Positions 25,893 through 35,595 are shown, numbered from the stretch's first letter. The stretch is DNA of 64,000 nucleotides from CBDCME01 sp965218865 (GCA_965218865.1 CBDCME010000076.1:182339-246338); one strand, 5' to 3'. Notes: generated by a model from the sequence alone, not told the origin. A program made the numbers and translations.

Positions 25893-25984
25893 TGTTATTC
25901 GGCGTGGCTATTCGACGCCGATAGGCGTGCTAAGGCATTGATTCTCATTGATACTAGGGGGTCAAATTTCGACACAGAATAACA
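25893..25984 (-). repeat. 92-bp MITE-like element, copy B (inverted)
   Basis: It begins TGTTATTCGGCGTGG and ends CACAGAATAACA. Read on the minus strand it aligns over its full length with copy D, including CTAGTATCAA and CGCCTATCGGCGTCGAATAG. Confidence 0.78.
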
Positions 25985-26093
25985 CGCCTGGAAAAATGCG
26001 GGTCATACGCGAATACGCCCGTTCGCGTTTACAAACTTAACCCTGCTGATTTTCCCGCTCGCCATACGACCATTCAATCCAGTCTAACCCGCG

Positions 26094-27119
26094 CTACTTC
26101 CAGCCCGCGCGGTCGGCCACGCGCACGGCCGCGCCATTGTACGTGCCGAGCATTGCCAGGTTCATGTCGTCGGCCCTGAACGGACCCCAGGATGCTAGGA
26201 TATCGGAGACCGGCGCGCCCTTGACCACGGGATATTCATTGACGACCGAGGCGTAAATTCCTTGGGCCTCCTCGCCAATAAGAAACTCGATCAACCGGAT
26301 GGCGTTGTCGGGATTGGGGGCGTATTTGGCGACGCCCGCGCCGCTGACGTTGACGTGAACGCCATGTTCGTCTTGATCGGGCCAAAAGATGGCGACCTTG
26401 GCGGCGGCCTCGCGGTCGGCCTCGTCCTGGGAACTGGCGAGTCCCGCGAGATAGTAGGTGTTGGCGAGCGCGATATCGCACTCACCCGCGGTAACCGCGC
26501 GAATCTGGTCCCGGTCCCCGCCCCGGGGGTCGCGTGCGAAGTTCGCCACGAGGCCGCGCGCCCATTCCTCTGCCGAGGTCTCTCCATGGCGCACGATGAT
26601 GGCCGCGAGCAGCGACTGGTTATAGACGCTCGAGGATGAACGGACGCAGATCCGTCCGGCCCATCGGGCACCCGTCAAATCAGCATAGGTCGACAGCTCC
26701 GACGGCTCCACCCGATCCTTGGCATAGATGATGGGGCGCGCCCGCAACGAGATGCCAAACCAGTATCCCTCCGGATCCCGGTAGACGGACGGAACTAGTT
26801 TTTCCAGTTCCATCGACCGCACCGGTTGCAGAAAGCCGGCCTCCTTGGCCCGTGCGAGCCGTCCGGCGTCCGTCGTCAAAAAGACGTCGGCCGGAGAATT
26901 GATCCCCTCCCGCTCGAGGCGCGACAAAAGGGCGTCGGCTTTGGAGCTGACGATGTTCACGTCGATCCCGGTACGCTCGGTGAAACGGTCGAGAAGCGGC
27001 AGAATCAAAAATTCCTGGCGGGCGGAATACAGGTTGACCTCACCCTGATCAGCGATCGACGGGGTGTGCAGCCCCGCGCTGGCGAGAACAAAAAATGCTG
27101 CGCTGACGGCAATACGCAT
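26094..27119 (-). CDS. Iron(III) ABC transporter substrate-binding protein
   Basis: The 341-residue periplasmic binding protein of the FbpA/FutA/AfuA type starts with a signal peptide (MRIAVSAAFFVLASAGLHTP) at the ATG at 27119, preceded by GAAGGAG. Family features include VNLYSARQEFLILPLLDRF, TGIDVNIVSSKADALLSRLE, WFGISLRARPIIYAKD, SSVYNQSLLAAIIV, the paired-tyrosine region ANTYYLAGLAS and GAGVAKYAPNPDNAIRLIEF. It would capture ferric iron in the periplasm. No permease or ATPase gene is in the window, but it sits with imelysin and porin genes in an iron-related cluster. Confidence 0.88.
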   Translation of the reverse strand: MRIAVSAAFFVLASAGLHTPSIADQGEVNLYSARQEFLILPLLDRFTERTGIDVNIVSSKADALLSRLEREGINSPADVFLTTDAGRLARAKEAGFLQPVRSMELEKLVPSVYRDPEGYWFGISLRARPIIYAKDRVEPSELSTYADLTGARWAGRICVRSSSSVYNQSLLAAIIVRHGETSAEEWARGLVANFARDPRGGDRDQIRAVTAGECDIALANTYYLAGLASSQDEADREAAAKVAIFWPDQDEHGVHVNVSGAGVAKYAPNPDNAIRLIEFLIGEEAQGIYASVVNEYPVVKGAPVSDILASWGPFRADDMNLAMLGTYNGAAVRVADRAGWK

Positions 27120-27243
27120 CGGCTGCTCCTTCCTCTGACGGTTCAACATGGTGCGTCCGCGCAACTCGGCCCAGACGGTTGGTAGAGCGGCTTGTCCCGC
27201 GATGCGATCTGGCATCGGAGGATGTTACCGCAACAGGGACTGT

Positions 27244-28503
27244 TCATTGGAAGACCGCATCGGGATCGTCCAGGCTGTCCGAGCCTTCAAACCCAATCGC
27301 CGTCAATTGGAGCGTGGCGACGACTTTCTCGATAGAACGGGTCTGCGCCGTCAGGGCATCGATGGCGGCTTGCACGCGGGCGTTGCCTGGTTCGTTGCCG
27401 GCCCCGATCATCTGGTCGTACGCTTCGCCGCCCTCCGCGGCTCGCACGAGCCTACCCATTGCCGCCATGGTAGCATCGAGGCGTTTTCGCAGTTCGCCGT
27501 CGACATCGGCCGACGAGGCAGCGACGAGGTCGGAGAGGCTCGGGCCGATTACCATCGTGCCGTCGGTGCGCCGGTATTCCCCAAGATATACGTTACGGAT
27601 GCCGAGCGCATCGTAGTAGTGGGAGTAATGGGTGTTGTCGCTGAAGCAGTCGTGTTCCTCCTCAGGATCGTGCAGCAGCAGTCCGAGTTTCATGCGCTCG
27701 CCTGCGAGCTCGCCGTAGGACAGGCTGCCCATGCCAGTGATAATGGTGGAAAGCCCTTTGTCCGTACTGCCAGAGAGCAACCCTTCCCGGGCCTCTCCGC
27801 CGGGCGCCCATTGGTCAACCATCCATGCCAGATCGTCCACCAACAGATTAATGGCCGCCTCAAGGTAGGCCGCCCGCCGGTCGCAGTTTCCCCAGGAACA
27901 GTTTGCCGGGTCGAAGTCGCTGGCCGGCCGCTTGCCCGCTCCCGGACCCGTACCGTTGAGGTCCTGGCCCCACAGAAGGAATTCGACGGCGTGATAGCCG
28001 GTCGCCACGTTCGCCTCCACGCCTCCCAACTCGTGGAGCGTGCCGGACAGAAGGTCCTTGGTAATATCTTGCGCGTCAATGGTCCGGCCGGAGAAGGTGA
28101 AGCTGGGGCTCGCGATAACGTTGGCCCTGTAGCCCGGATTCTCGCCCGAGTCCGCACCATAGCTCACGGCAACGTAATCGATCAGGCCTTCGTCGAGCGG
28201 CCACGCGTTCACCTTGCCTTCCCAGTCGTCGACGATCGCGTTGCCGAACCGGTAGACCTCGCTCTGCTGGTAGGGAACGCGCGCCACCTTCCATGCCGTT
28301 CTCGCCTTTTCCAAATTGACTTCGGTCGGGCTTGCGATCAAACGGTCCACGTCTTTCCGCAACTCGCGCGCGACAATCAGAGAGTCTTGATACATGGCGT
28401 GGGCCATATCGGCGTAATGGGACAGCACCCCACGCTCCTGAGAAGCAGCATAAACGGGTGCCGATGCGGCCAGTATTAGCGTTGTCAGAAGTATTTTCTT
28501 CAT
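27244..28503 (-). CDS. Imelysin-family (peptidase M75/IrpA-like) periplasmic protein
   Basis: The 419-residue protein has a signal peptide (MKKILLTTLILAASAPVYA). It has the imelysin motif GYHAVEFLLWGQDLNG (GxHxxE), LNLEKARTAWKVARVPYQQS-type N-terminal helix features, and a second helical half with DDLAWMVDQWAPGG and SLSYGELAGERMKLGLLLHD. Despite the peptidase name, the family is thought to bind iron or iron compounds. ATG 28503 is chosen for its GGAG at nine bases upstream. It lies between the porin and binding-protein genes, all minus strand. Confidence 0.88.
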   Translation of the reverse strand: MKKILLTTLILAASAPVYAASQERGVLSHYADMAHAMYQDSLIVARELRKDVDRLIASPTEVNLEKARTAWKVARVPYQQSEVYRFGNAIVDDWEGKVNAWPLDEGLIDYVAVSYGADSGENPGYRANVIASPSFTFSGRTIDAQDITKDLLSGTLHELGGVEANVATGYHAVEFLLWGQDLNGTGPGAGKRPASDFDPANCSWGNCDRRAAYLEAAINLLVDDLAWMVDQWAPGGEAREGLLSGSTDKGLSTIITGMGSLSYGELAGERMKLGLLLHDPEEEHDCFSDNTHYSHYYDALGIRNVYLGEYRRTDGTMVIGPSLSDLVAASSADVDGELRKRLDATMAAMGRLVRAAEGGEAYDQMIGAGNEPGNARVQAAIDALTAQTRSIEKVVATLQLTAIGFEGSDSLDDPDAVFQ

Positions 28504-28529
28504 CTCCAAGGTCTCCATAATGACAGTCG

Positions 28530-29669
28530 TTAGAATTCGACGGCGAGCTGTGCGGTGAAGGTGTCGGCGTTTTGGCCGGTGCCGCCGTCCGACCTGCCGT
28601 AGTCCTCGTCTCGAGCCCATTCGACGGCGAGGGCGACCTGCTCGAACACATCGATGGAGAGCCCGACCAGAAAGCGTGTCTCCGGGAGCTCCAGGGCGAG
28701 CGCCTCGTCCGTTCCCTGGTAGCCCACGGCAAGCGTCACGGCCCTGTCACCGGTATCCAAGTCGTAGGCAGCCTCGACCATCCAGCTCGACGGTTCGGCG
28801 CCGCCCAGCGGTACGTCGTTGGCATCAAAATCATCCAGTGCCGCCAAATACTCGCCGATCACCGACACGCCGCCCAGGCCGAGAGTGACGCCGACGGCCC
28901 AACCCGGCACCCGATCGGCGATGTCGTTGCTCTCGAGAGTTCCCTGAAGGCTGTCCGAGTCGCCGATATCGTTTATGTACGACAGGTTCAGGCCGAACCC
29001 GGCCTCCTCGCGCTCCATAGAGAAGCCGACCGCCGCGCCGTAACCGGCGATGCGGTCTTTTCCGTTCCGGTTATTGTCGCCGTTGAAAGCGTACACGGAC
29101 CCGCTGAACCCCTCGGACGAAAACCCGAGCTGCACGGCGGTTTCGCGCGTTTCGCCGACCTCGAGCGTCAGCGGGTCGGATATGAGATTGGTCTCGAAGG
29201 TGCCGAAAGGCAGGTAATACTGGCCACCGACGAACGACAACGGCCCGTCAGGCGGGCCGACCGTCACCATTGCGACGTCCACCTCCAAAGGTGTGTCGTC
29301 CTCTTCGTGGAGAAGGACAACCTCGCCACCGGCCCAGTCGTGTACCTGGGCCGCCACTCCGAGTTCGACCGTCGCCACCGCGGCGTCCGTCTCGTCGTTT
29401 CCCTCGTAGGGATTCGAGTACGACCCCTCCAATTCGACAAGCCCCCCGATCTCCACGGCGTCGAACCATCCGCCCTGCCCCTCGGACAGCTCCGCGATCC
29501 GGCGGTCCTTCTCGACGATTGCCTCGTCCTGAGCGGCGACCCGTTCCTCCAGGTACTGTATTCGCCGTTCCACGCCGGTGAGGCGGTCGTCGGCTGCGCT
29601 CTGCGCCCAACCGGCCGTGTGCCAGAAGAGCGTGGCGGCGCCGGCGACAATTACGGTTTTCAACTCCAT
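28530..29669 (-). CDS. LbtU-family siderophore porin-like outer-membrane protein
   Basis: The 379-residue protein has a signal peptide (VIVAGAATLFWHTAGWAQS), then a short coiled coil (GVERRIQYLEERVAAQDEAI) and a beta-barrel with FVGGQYYLPFGTFETNLISD and a terminal FTAQLAVEF ending in Phe, as outer-membrane barrels do. The layout matches the LbtU siderophore porin family. The ATG at 29669 has an AGGGGAA site. It is the first gene downstream of the Fur box on the minus strand, and likely the first gene of the iron operon. Confidence 0.82.
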   Translation of the reverse strand: MELKTVIVAGAATLFWHTAGWAQSAADDRLTGVERRIQYLEERVAAQDEAIVEKDRRIAELSEGQGGWFDAVEIGGLVELEGSYSNPYEGNDETDAAVATVELGVAAQVHDWAGGEVVLLHEEDDTPLEVDVAMVTVGPPDGPLSFVGGQYYLPFGTFETNLISDPLTLEVGETRETAVQLGFSSEGFSGSVYAFNGDNNRNGKDRIAGYGAAVGFSMEREEAGFGLNLSYINDIGDSDSLQGTLESNDIADRVPGWAVGVTLGLGGVSVIGEYLAALDDFDANDVPLGGAEPSSWMVEAAYDLDTGDRAVTLAVGYQGTDEALALELPETRFLVGLSIDVFEQVALAVEWARDEDYGRSDGGTGQNADTFTAQLAVEF

Positions 29670-29711
29670 GTTCAGTTCCCCTTCTCCTCCACGAATGCCA
29701 GGAATGAGAGA

Positions 29712-29730
29712 GATTGTAATAATCATTCTC
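29712..29730. promoter_or_regulatory. Fur box
   Basis: GATTGTAATAATCATTCTC matches 15 of 19 bases of the classical Fur consensus. It sits between the divergent porin and di-heme oxidoreductase genes and could control both directions under iron limitation. Confidence 0.72.
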
Positions 29731-29798
29731 AATGTTAGTGAGTTGCAATATCAGTTGCATCTGTATATGTCAATCCATTCGCCCCTCACGAACTGACA

Positions 29799-31361
29799 AT
29801 GACGAGATATCTGCTTTTGGAACAGTTTGTACTGATGGTCCGCCACGCCCTTCCGTGTGACCCGGGACGCGGCCTCATGTTGTCCATTGCCGTTGGCTCG
29901 GCACTCTTAGCCCCGGCTTCGGTTCTGCTTGCCGAGGAACGTGGCGACGAGCGGGCGCGCACCGAAGCGGTAACACGACCTGCGACGGATTTCTCCAAAT
30001 CAGAACGTTATGAACGCAGGCCCGGCGGAGCGGCGACGGTGTTCACGTCAATAAATCGAAACGCCTTCTCGCACCCATCCGCGAATATGCCGTTCGAGCG
30101 CGAACTCGACTTCAGGGTCGGTAACGGCATCTTCAGGAAAACCTGGGTGTCGGCGCCCAGCTCGACCACTTCGTCGGACGGCCTCGGTCCTCTGTTCAAC
30201 GCGCGGTCCTGTCAGCGCTGCCATCTGAAGGACGGCCGCGGACATCCGCCTGCAGATGGCGAACGCCCGGAGTCGATGTTTCTCAGACTGTCGGTTCCGC
30301 CGCAGAATGCGGAGGACTGGAGAGCGTTGGTCGGACACCGGCTATCCAGCATTCCGGAACCTAATTACGGGAGCCAGCTGCAGAATTTCTCTGTGCAGGG
30401 TGTGCCCGCAGAGGGCGACATGACAGTTGCCTACGAGGAGGTGCCGCTGGCGTTGGCCGATGGAGAGGTGGTTCTGCTGCGCACGCCGGCCTACGGTGTC
30501 ACGGGTCTCCACTATGGGCCGCTCCATCCCGATACGATGCTATCGCCGCGCGTTGCCCCGCCGGTCATCGGGGTGGGCCTGCTCGAAGCCGTTTCAGAGG
30601 CCGACATCGTCGCCGGCGAAGATCCCGATGACCGCGACGTAGACGGCATTTCCGGGCGGGCGAACCGGGTGTGGAGCGACGAGCACGGGAAAGCGATGCT
30701 CGGGCGCTTCGGCTGGAAGGCGGGACAACCGACCGTTGCGCAGCAGGCGGCTGCCGCCTTCCTGGGAGATGTCGGCATCTCGACACCCCTATATGCGAAC
30801 CCCTATGGCGACTGCACGCCAGTGCAGAAAGTCTGCCAGGCCACACCCCACGGCGGCACACCTGCGACGGACGGCGCCGAGGTCAGCGCCGAGATGTTCT
30901 CCTTTCTTGTTTTCTATAGCCGCAATCTCGCCGTCCCAGCTCGGCGGAGAGTCGACGACCCAAAGGTCCTGGAAGGCAAGCGTCTGTTCTACGAGTCCAA
31001 CTGCATCGGCTGCCACAGGCCCAAATTCGTAACCCGGCGGGACTCGATCGGCGAGGAACAATCTTTCCAGCTCATCTGGCCTTACACTGATCTCTTGCTG
31101 CACGACATGGGCGCGGGCTTGGCCGACAACCGGCCGGAGGGAGTAGCGGCCGGTCGTGAATGGCGCACGCCGCCGCTCTGGGGCATCGGCCTGACGGAAA
31201 CCGTGAGCGGCCACACCTTCTTCCTGCATGACGGTCGTGCCCGCAGCATTCTCGAAGCCGTCCTCTGGCACGGCGGGGAGGCGGAAGAGGCAAAACAGCG
31301 CGTCGTCAGCATGACGAGAGAGGAACGCTCGGCGCTGCTGGCGTTTCTGAACTCCCTCTGA
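29799..31361 (+). CDS. Di-heme oxidoreductase (DUF1111/thiol oxidoreductase family)
   Basis: The 520-residue protein has two c-type heme motifs, CQRCH near residue 137 and CIGCH near residue 402, in a two-domain MauG/peroxidase-like layout. Other family marks are FGWKAGQPTVAQQAAAAFLG, DLLLHDMGAGLADNRPEG and WRTPPLWGIGLTE with LHDGRARSILEAVLWHGGEA. A hydrophobic export segment lies around residues 27-45 (MLSIAVGSALLAPASVLLA), so a start at 29835 or 29877 is possible. Proteins of this family sit next to imelysins in iron loci. It is followed 17 bases later by the second imelysin gene. Confidence 0.88.
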   Translation: MTRYLLLEQFVLMVRHALPCDPGRGLMLSIAVGSALLAPASVLLAEERGDERARTEAVTRPATDFSKSERYERRPGGAATVFTSINRNAFSHPSANMPFERELDFRVGNGIFRKTWVSAPSSTTSSDGLGPLFNARSCQRCHLKDGRGHPPADGERPESMFLRLSVPPQNAEDWRALVGHRLSSIPEPNYGSQLQNFSVQGVPAEGDMTVAYEEVPLALADGEVVLLRTPAYGVTGLHYGPLHPDTMLSPRVAPPVIGVGLLEAVSEADIVAGEDPDDRDVDGISGRANRVWSDEHGKAMLGRFGWKAGQPTVAQQAAAAFLGDVGISTPLYANPYGDCTPVQKVCQATPHGGTPATDGAEVSAEMFSFLVFYSRNLAVPARRRVDDPKVLEGKRLFYESNCIGCHRPKFVTRRDSIGEEQSFQLIWPYTDLLLHDMGAGLADNRPEGVAAGREWRTPPLWGIGLTETVSGHTFFLHDGRARSILEAVLWHGGEAEEAKQRVVSMTREERSALLAFLNSL

Positions 31362-31378
31362 CCGGTGGGCGAACCCGT

Positions 31379-32485
31379 ATGACACGCACGTTCCAATCGG
31401 CGGTGTCGGTCCTCCTAACTTTCATAAGCACAGCGACAGCTTCCGACGGAGCAAACATGGAACCTGCCGACTACGCGCGGGTCAACGCCGCCCTGGTGGA
31501 AAATCATGTCCTGCCCTCCTATGCGCGCCTGTCGACAGCAACCGGCGCCTTCGTGGCGGCCACCGAAGAACTCTGTACCGACATGGGAGAAACGGGCCGC
31601 TTCCGGGCGCAAGACCGGTTTTGCGATGTAATGGATGCGTGGATGGGTGTACAGCACTTGCATTTCGGCCCTGTCGAACTCTTCATGCGCGCGCAGCGCT
31701 TCTACTTTTGGCCTCAGGCACGTGGCAAGGTAGCGGACGCCGTTCGTGCTTTGATCACGGCCCGCCACGAAAGGGCTCACCTTCCATTACGCGTCACTGA
31801 AGCCGGCGTGGCCGTACAAGGGTTGCTGGCCGCGGAGGTCCTGCTGTACGACGAACAATACTTCGGCGGGCATGCTGTGGGAGGGGAGATGGGCTGCGAG
31901 CTGCTCGCGGCCACCGCGGCCAACATGCGAAACATGGCCGCCGAGATTCTCGCCGAGGGGGGGGAAGGCGAGAACCCGTTCTCCAGAATCCTGGCGGAGC
32001 CCGAACCGCATAACGTGTATTTTCAAGAACATCGCGATGCGACCCTTTCTTTTTTCAGGGGTCTGCACGACGGCCTGCAGTTCGTTGCCGAAGTGAAGCT
32101 GAGGCCCGTCGTCGGCGGCACGATTCAGGAAGCGCGGCCACGCTTGGCGGAATCCCGTCTGAGCAGCGGCTCGCTCCCCAACATCATCATCAACCTCCAA
32201 TCGTTGCGAGCTCTTTACGCAGGCGAGAGCGGGCCTGGTCTGGGAGAACTCGCCCGGATCGCCGATTCGAAGCTCGACCGGCTGTTGAGCAAGGCCTTTG
32301 ACCTCACCATCGCGACGGCACGGTCGATCAGCTGCCCCCTCAAGGAAGCCGCGATTGACCCATCACACAGACCGAAGGCGGAGAAACTCACAACCCAGGT
32401 CCGGGCGTTAAGACAAATCGTAAGAGACCGGCTCGCGCCGGCCCTTGGGCTGACTGTCGGCTTCAACGCGCTCGATGACGATTGA
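31379..32485 (+). CDS. Imelysin-family protein, second copy
   Basis: The 368-residue exported protein (signal in VSVLLTFISTATASDG) is related to the imelysin at 27.2-28.5 kb in length and helical pattern (VLPSYARLSTATGAF, DAWMGVQHLHFGPVELFMRA, LAAEVLLYDEQYFGGHA). The canonical GxHxxE is replaced by a divergent sequence, as in the second imelysin of similar loci. It is part of a plus-strand operon: di-heme oxidoreductase, imelysin, DUF1513, with an 11-base overlap to the last gene. Confidence 0.82.
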   Translation: MTRTFQSAVSVLLTFISTATASDGANMEPADYARVNAALVENHVLPSYARLSTATGAFVAATEELCTDMGETGRFRAQDRFCDVMDAWMGVQHLHFGPVELFMRAQRFYFWPQARGKVADAVRALITARHERAHLPLRVTEAGVAVQGLLAAEVLLYDEQYFGGHAVGGEMGCELLAATAANMRNMAAEILAEGGEGENPFSRILAEPEPHNVYFQEHRDATLSFFRGLHDGLQFVAEVKLRPVVGGTIQEARPRLAESRLSSGSLPNIIINLQSLRALYAGESGPGLGELARIADSKLDRLLSKAFDLTIATARSISCPLKEAAIDPSHRPKAEKLTTQVRALRQIVRDRLAPALGLTVGFNALDDD

Positions 32486-32915
32486 ACGCAGGACGTTACT
32501 TGGGCTTCTTGCGGGCGGGTTCTTCGTCTGGTGGTTCCCCTCGCCTCTGCGAGCCCGCGCCAGCCCAATTTACATCAGCGCCCGCGCCGACGCTTCAGAC
32601 AACTATGGCGTGGCGGGTTTTTCAGCATGCGGTGACCAAGTATTCGATCTGCCGCTTCCGGCTCGCGGCCATTCATGCGCCATCCATCCGTTCAAACGGG
32701 AGGCGGTGCATTTTGCCCGCAGACCAGGCACCTTCGCTCTTGCGATCGATTTTGCGCGGGGAACCATCCTGAGCGAGTTTGCTACCCCCCGAGATCGGCA
32801 CTTCTGTGGCCACGGTGTGTTCAGTCACGACGGGCGGTTGCTCTATGCGAGCGAGAACGATTTCGAAACGGAACCTGTCAACGACTTTGAGACACCGACG
32901 GTTTCTATTTACTGA
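32475..32915 (+). pseudogene. DUF1513 protein, truncated by an IS3-type element
   Basis: The protein begins with a twin-arginine-like signal (IERRTLLGLLAGGFFVWWF). The beta-propeller start GHSCAIHPFKREAVHFARRP and CGHGVFSHDGRLLYASENDF matches the DUF1513 family, which accompanies imelysin and di-heme oxidoreductase genes. Only about 145 residues remain of an expected 350 or so; the frame ends where the IS3 transposase region begins. The start overlaps the imelysin stop. Confidence 0.78.
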
Positions 32916-33910
32916 CTCGTTTCTCCTGTTGTGGAAGTGGCGGGTGGGTTGATCCAGACGGCTTCGGGAAGCGGGGCGGGTTTCGGGGTGCCGTGGACGA
33001 AGCGTTCGGGGTGAAGGGCCCAGGCGGCTTGCAGGGTACGTCCGCGCTGAGCCAGCACATCCGGTACTCGGTGATGATGGACATCATCGGGGGTGAGCAT
33101 CGCGATCCCGGCATGGCGGTGCTCGGTGTTGTACCAGGGGAAGAACGACCGGCAGAAGGCGATGGCGGCGGTAATGTCTTCGAAGCGCCCAGGGAAGCCG
33201 GGGTGATACTTCAGGGTCTTGAACTGCGCTTCGGAGAACGGGTTGTCATCGCTGACCTGGGGGCGGCTCAGAGAGCGGGTGACCCCGAGGTCGGCGAGGA
33301 GTTGGGCGGTGCACTTGCTGGTCATCGGCGCGCCGCGGTCCGAATGCAGGGTGAGCACCTGGGGCTCGATGCCTTGCTTGAGACAGGTCTCCTCGATCAG
33401 CGTCGCGGCGAGCGCGGCGTTCTCCCGATCGGCAACCATCCAGCCCACGACGCAGCGGCTGAAGATGTCGAGCAAGACATAGAGGTAGAAGGACGTCCAG
33501 CGTTTGGGCCCCCGGAGCCGGGTGATATCCCGGGACCAGGTCTGGTTGGGGCCCGTGGCCACCAGCTCGGGCTTGGTGTAGCAGGGATGACTGCGCTGAT
33601 TGCGCCGCTCTCGCACCGGCTGGTTCGCGGCCAGGATCCGGTACATCGTGCGCTCGGCGCACAGATACTGGCCTTCATCGAGCAGCGTCGCGACGACCTC
33701 GGCCGGTGACCGGTCGACGAAGCGCGGGCTGGCGAGCACGTCGAGGACGTGCGCGCGTTCGGACGCACACAGGGCCCGGGCGGGCGTAGGACGGGGCTGC
33801 TGATGCCCGGGAGCGGGCCTCTGACGACGGTAGAAGGAAGCCCGTGGCACCCCCAGCGCTCGGCACGCCGGCGCCACGCCGACCTGCGATGCGAGCGGCT
33901 GGACGGCCAT
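32909..33910 (-). CDS. IS3-type transposase OrfB
   Basis: The 333-residue integrase-core (rve) transposase has TWSRDITRLRGPKRWTSFYL, LLDIFSRCVVGWMVADRENA, LHSDRGAPMTSKCTAQLLAD and the final Glu in DNPFSEAQFKTLKYHPGFPG, giving a D-D-E triad. The start overlaps the OrfA stop by one base (TGATG), a typical coupled arrangement. The element sits in DUF1513; its exact ends could not be fixed. Confidence 0.88.
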   Translation of the reverse strand: MAVQPLASQVGVAPACRALGVPRASFYRRQRPAPGHQQPRPTPARALCASERAHVLDVLASPRFVDRSPAEVVATLLDEGQYLCAERTMYRILAANQPVRERRNQRSHPCYTKPELVATGPNQTWSRDITRLRGPKRWTSFYLYVLLDIFSRCVVGWMVADRENAALAATLIEETCLKQGIEPQVLTLHSDRGAPMTSKCTAQLLADLGVTRSLSRPQVSDDNPFSEAQFKTLKYHPGFPGRFEDITAAIAFCRSFFPWYNTEHRHAGIAMLTPDDVHHHRVPDVLAQRGRTLQAAWALHPERFVHGTPKPAPLPEAVWINPPATSTTGETSQ

Positions 33911-34398
33911 CAGCAGTCCTTCCCGTGTTCGAGGCTGAATCCCAGCAGCCCGGCAACTTTTCCCTGGACGTCCAGGATCGTATGGGCGGTGTGCAGCTCC
34001 TTCTCCAGCCGAGCCACTTTCGCCTCGAGCTCGTGCACCTTCGCGCTGAGGGGGTTGCGCTCGGCGGGCTTCCGACCGCGTTTGCTCGGGGTCAGGCCTT
34101 GAAGCGACCCCTCACGCCGCGCCCTGCGCCATTCCGTCAGATGGGAGCTGTACAGCCCCTCGCGGCGAAGCAGCCGGCCCACCTCGCCGGGCTGCGTGCA
34201 GCTCTCTGCCTCCTCCAGAATCCGCAGTCGATACTGCGCGGTGAACTTGCGCCTCTTCGGCTTGGCCACGACCTCCGGGTCCGGCGTTGGCCGCGCGTGG
34301 CTGGCTCCGGCCCCGGGGGCCTCGTCGCGACGCTCCTCGACCCCCAGGGCCGGAGCGTCCATCTCTTGCAATGTCATCGATTCTCTCTCTGCGGTCAT
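33910..34398 (-). CDS. IS3-type transposase OrfA
   Basis: The 162-residue helix-turn-helix protein has KRRKFTAQYRLRILEEAESC, then GLYSSHLTEWRRARREGSLQ and a C-terminal leucine-zipper-like helix (VHELEAKVARLEKELHTAHT). It directly precedes OrfB and would provide DNA recognition. Confidence 0.82.
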   Translation of the reverse strand: MTAERESMTLQEMDAPALGVEERRDEAPGAGASHARPTPDPEVVAKPKRRKFTAQYRLRILEEAESCTQPGEVGRLLRREGLYSSHLTEWRRARREGSLQGLTPSKRGRKPAERNPLSAKVHELEAKVARLEKELHTAHTILDVQGKVAGLLGFSLEHGKDC

Positions 34399-34538
34399 TG
34401 GTGTTCACCTCCACCGCCCTACAGTAATTCCAAGGGGGGCCGGTGTCTCAGTGAGGTTGGCAGAGAGGGAAATGAGATGATGATGTGTTTTTTTTGCAGT
34501 TCATCCGGAAATCGTCACTGATTTGTCCACAGGTTTGA

Positions 34539-35504
34539 TTATCCGCCGATCTGTGCGGGGGCGAGGGCCGACCACTTGCGATCATCGCGCAGAAGAACAT
34601 TGGCGAGAATGATCATCTTGCGCATTACGGCAACCAACGCGACCTTGTGCGGCTTGCTTTTTTCCACCAAGCGCTGGTAGAGCCGGTTCATGTCGGAGTT
34701 ATGCTTGGTGGCTGTCATCGCAGCCATGTACAGGGCGTTTCGAGGCACGATGCGTCCTCCTCTGATGTAACGGATTCCGGCTCTCTTTCCGCTGTCGTCG
34801 GGGAACGGGGCGAACCCGATGAGGGAGGCGGCCTGGCGTCGGCCGAGGGTTCCGAGTTCTGGCATTTCGGCGCAGAGTATGGTGGCGCTGACCGGCCCGA
34901 TGCCGGGGACGGAGCGCAGGATTTGGTCGCGGCGCGCACGGTCGGGGTCGTCCGCGATGGCGGCGCGGGTCGCCTCCTCAAGCCGACAGATCTCTCGATT
35001 GATATTGTCGATGGTTCGTTGGATGGCCTCGGCTGCCTCTGGCGCCTGGTATTCCTTGCTGGCGTTGACGAGGCTGGTTCTGATCCTGATCAGCTGGGCG
35101 CGCCCTCTTGCCAGATCGTTGAGGCGGAATTGAGCGGCGCTACGCGGCACTGTGGCGTCCGGATCCATCACCTGGCCGAAACGCGCCAGCATTGCCGCAT
35201 CGATCGGGTCGGTCTTCGCCAGTTGGCCGAGAGCCTGGGCGAAGCGCCTCGCCTGCAGAGGGCCGATCACCGCGACCCGCAGGCTGGCGTCATGGAGACC
35301 TTGGTGCAGCTCCCTGTGATAGCGCCCTCGTGGCCTCGATAACGACGAGTTCGACGCCCGCCCTGTGGAGAAATTTACGCAGCCCACGACGGCCGCCGGT
35401 GTCGTTTCGGAATTGCCGTGCCTCGCCCGAAGGGGTGATGTGGACATCGACGTTTTCCTTACCGACATCGATTCCGGCGACTACTTTTTCTTGGTTCATG
35501 TCCC
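34539..35504 (-). pseudogene. IS110-family DEDD transposase with one frameshift
   Basis: The N-terminus (MNQEKVVAGIDVGKENVDVH, then VELVVIEAT) is in one frame. An extra A near 35332 shifts the remainder (GRYHRELHQGLHDASLRVAV, AKTDPIDAAMLARFGQV) into the next frame. The RuvC-like DEDD residues (GIDVGK, VIEAT, KTDPIDA) and the C-terminal transposase_20 segment RSVPGIGPVSATILCAEMPE are present. Only about 90 bases of leader lie upstream before DruA-ISAs1 copy 2, so the left end, where a bridge RNA would be expected in IS110, is incomplete. Confidence 0.85.
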
Positions 35505-35595
35505 GTGGCTCCTGTCCTTGCAATTCAATTCGGGTCTTGCACCCACGCATCCGTTCAGAACGCAGCGGGACAAACAAGGGAGGAACCGACCAAGC

